A program made the translations under genes and the position numbers. Shown piece after piece: positions 5,805-6,896 of a DNA stretch of 6,896 bases (its first letter is position 1; every line of letters begins with the position of its first letter). Below the pieces are notes generated by a model, which ran no database searches, had not been told where the DNA came from, and was given only the letters and a program-made list of their open reading frames with translations. This DNA comes from Sulfuritalea sp. (GTDB taxonomy: Bacteria; Pseudomonadota; Gammaproteobacteria; Burkholderiales; Rhodocyclaceae): contig JAPLRA010000347.1 in the NCBI GenBank assembly GCA_026399445.1, forward strand, positions 638 through 7,533, written 5' to 3'.

Positions 5805-6551
5805 TCAGCCGCGCAGGCTGCGCCAGACCAGGCTGACGCCGCCGCAGATCAGAATCGCCCACACGCCCTGCACCACCCGCTCCAGCGGCAGGCTGTGGTG
5901 CAGGCGACTGCCGATGTAGAGCCCGAGCATGGCACAGGGCAGCAAGCCGGCGGCGAGCAGCAGCAGGCCTTCCTGCGTGTAAAGCCCGGCGCCGCCGAAC
6001 AGGACCAGTCGCGACACGGCGGTGATGAGGATCAGCGTGCCGATGGTTGCCCGCAGCACTGTTTTGTCATGGAGCCGACCGGCCAGGTAGATCACGTAGA
6101 CCGGCCCGCCGGTGCCGAATAGCGCGGTAAACACGCCGCCGACTGCCCCCAGCGGCACAGCCCAGCCGGTGGCGATGGTGGTCTGCGTGCCGCGAGGGAA
6201 CAGCAGGCTCCATCCGGCATAGGCCAGCACGAAGCTGCCAAGCAGGAACAGCAGCGCGCGCTCCGGTGCGTTCACCAGCAACGTAACGCCGAGCACCATG
6301 CCAACCAGCACGAAGGGGATCAGGCGCAGCAGTTCCCGGCGCTCCACCGCGCCACGATTCCTGAGGCCCAGCAGCAGGGTGGCAGCGATGTCGAGAATCA
6401 GCATCAGGGGCACCGCGAAGCGCAGCGGGAACAGTTGTGCCAGAAGCGGCATGGCGGTGATCGAGGAGCCGAAACCGCTGAGGCCGAACACGGTGTAGGC
6501 GAGCACGACGATCAACGCCGAAGCGGCCAGGGTTTCCAGGGGGAAATCCAT
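5805..6551 (-). CDS. TauE/SafE-family membrane permease (sulfite/organic anion exporter type)
   Basis: A 248-residue, very hydrophobic inner-membrane protein with about seven or eight predicted helices, the usual size for the TauE/SafE family (Pfam family of anion transporters, including sulfite and sulfoacetate exporters). Two family repeats are visible: FGLSGFGSS at residues 22-30 and GAVGGVFTALFGTGGP at 135-150. The start at 6551 (MDFPLETL) is preferred because the open frame upstream overlaps the dehydrogenase gene and has no membrane character. No strong ribosome binding site is seen, so coupling with the dehydrogenase 31 bases upstream is likely. The substrate cannot be inferred from sequence. 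Members also occur beside genes unrelated to sulfur. Its G+C content is visibly higher than that of the left part of the window. Confidence 0.88.
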   Translation of the reverse strand: MDFPLETLAASALIVVLAYTVFGLSGFGSSITAMPLLAQLFPLRFAVPLMLILDIAATLLLGLRNRGAVERRELLRLIPFVLVGMVLGVTLLVNAPERALLFLLGSFVLAYAGWSLLFPRGTQTTIATGWAVPLGAVGGVFTALFGTGGPVYVIYLAGRLHDKTVLRATIGTLILITAVSRLVLFGGAGLYTQEGLLLLAAGLLPCAMLGLYIGSRLHHSLPLERVVQGVWAILICGGVSLVWRSLRG

Positions 6552-6582
6552 TGGCGGGAGATGCGCGGCGGGTTCGCCCGCT

Positions 6583-6896
6583 TCAGCCTGCCGGCGCCGC
6601 GCGCAGCTGCTCCAAGAGCGGCGCTGCCACCTCGATGCCCTCGATCTCGGCGCGGCGTTGCAGTTCCAGACGACGATAGCCGGGCAAGCGCACCTCGGGA
6701 TCGAGCAGCATTGCCGCCACCAGGGTTTCCACGCGTTCGGCGAACACTTCGGCGCCCGCCAGCGCTCCCGGATCCACCACCAGGAAAGCCTGGCCGATAT
6801 GCGGCCGGTTGCCTGCGTCGGCGAAGAAGGAATCGGCTTCAAAGCCGAAGGCCGCGCCGGTCAGGGCGCAGCACAGCAGTTCCACCACCAGGGCCA
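6583..6896 (-). CDS. Ldh-family malate/L-lactate/2-ketoacid dehydrogenase, C-terminal part (5' partial)
   Basis: The C-terminal 104 or so residues of an NAD(P)-dependent 2-hydroxyacid oxidoreductase of the Ldh family (YlbC, YiaK, ComC and malate dehydrogenase types, unrelated in fold to classical LDH/MDH). It continues beyond the window end. Family features are the VVELLCCALTGAAFG segment near the start of the visible part, the GQAFLVVDPGALAG strand, and a C-terminal RLPGYRRLELQRRAEIEG stretch, which is characteristic of the family end. An internal GTG at 6888 is not the true start, because the frame stays open upstream with fitting sequence (ALVVELL). The catalytic and cofactor regions lie outside the window, so the substrate cannot be judged. 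It is probably co-transcribed with the downstream permease. Confidence 0.85.
   Translation of the reverse strand, partial: ALVVELLCCALTGAAFGFEADSFFADAGNRPHIGQAFLVVDPGALAGAEVFAERVETLVAAMLLDPEVRLPGYRRLELQRRAEIEGIEVAAPLLEQLRAAPAG

Noticed and set aside
5718..6122. A 134-codon + strand frame rich in Gln, Ala and His
   Set aside because: It runs through the G run and opposite the TauE/SafE gene. Its composition is that of an antisense shadow of Leu-rich membrane protein codons.
6552..6842. N-terminal extension of the permease to 6842
   Set aside because: The added 97 residues lie over the dehydrogenase coding sequence in another frame and are not hydrophobic or family-like.

Overview
The window most resembles the chromosome of a betaproteobacterium, probably Burkholderiales or Rhodocyclales. 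This rests on moderately high G+C, tightly packed genes with ATGA start/stop overlaps, and protein families common there. It is a family-level impression, not a placement. The window splits into a left part (about 1-5800) and a more G+C-rich right part (about 5805-6896), which meet at a run of nine G.

Left part, + strand, about 1-4565. One compact operon enters from upstream. In order it holds the 3' end of a succinate dehydrogenase/fumarate reductase iron-sulfur subunit, two small three-helix membrane-anchor subunits, the alpha and beta subunits of a two-subunit class I [4Fe-4S] fumarase-type hydratase, and a flavoprotein of the SdhA/FrdA family. Three junctions are ATGA overlaps, one gap is 2 bases and one is 43 bases, so co-expression is very likely. 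Together the products could run a succinate / fumarate / malate segment, or the same chemistry on a substituted C4 dicarboxylate: a membrane-bound quinone-linked dehydrogenase or reductase plus a hydratase. The gene order is unusual, because the fumarase pair sits between the B/C/D-type subunits and the flavoprotein. The flavoprotein also has Cys where SdhA carries the FAD-linking His, and Glu where it has a substrate-contacting Thr. These changes raise the possibility of a substrate other than succinate.

Middle, about 4566-5804. A 63-residue protein of unknown function lies on the - strand (4614-4805). A GntR-family regulator (4961-5639) runs away from it. Their shared 155-base region holds a plausible promoter for each and a direct repeat spaced one helical turn. 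The regulator is broken: its second domain continues in another frame and about 25 residues appear to be missing at the frame change. It may once have controlled the dicarboxylate operon. Bases 5640-5804 hold no gene that can be supported.

Right part, - strand, 5805-6896. The 3' end of an Ldh-family NAD(P)-dependent 2-hydroxyacid dehydrogenase is followed after 31 bases by a TauE/SafE-family membrane permease. Their higher G+C and opposite orientation suggest a separate history from the left part. No tRNA, rRNA, CRISPR array or transposase was seen.
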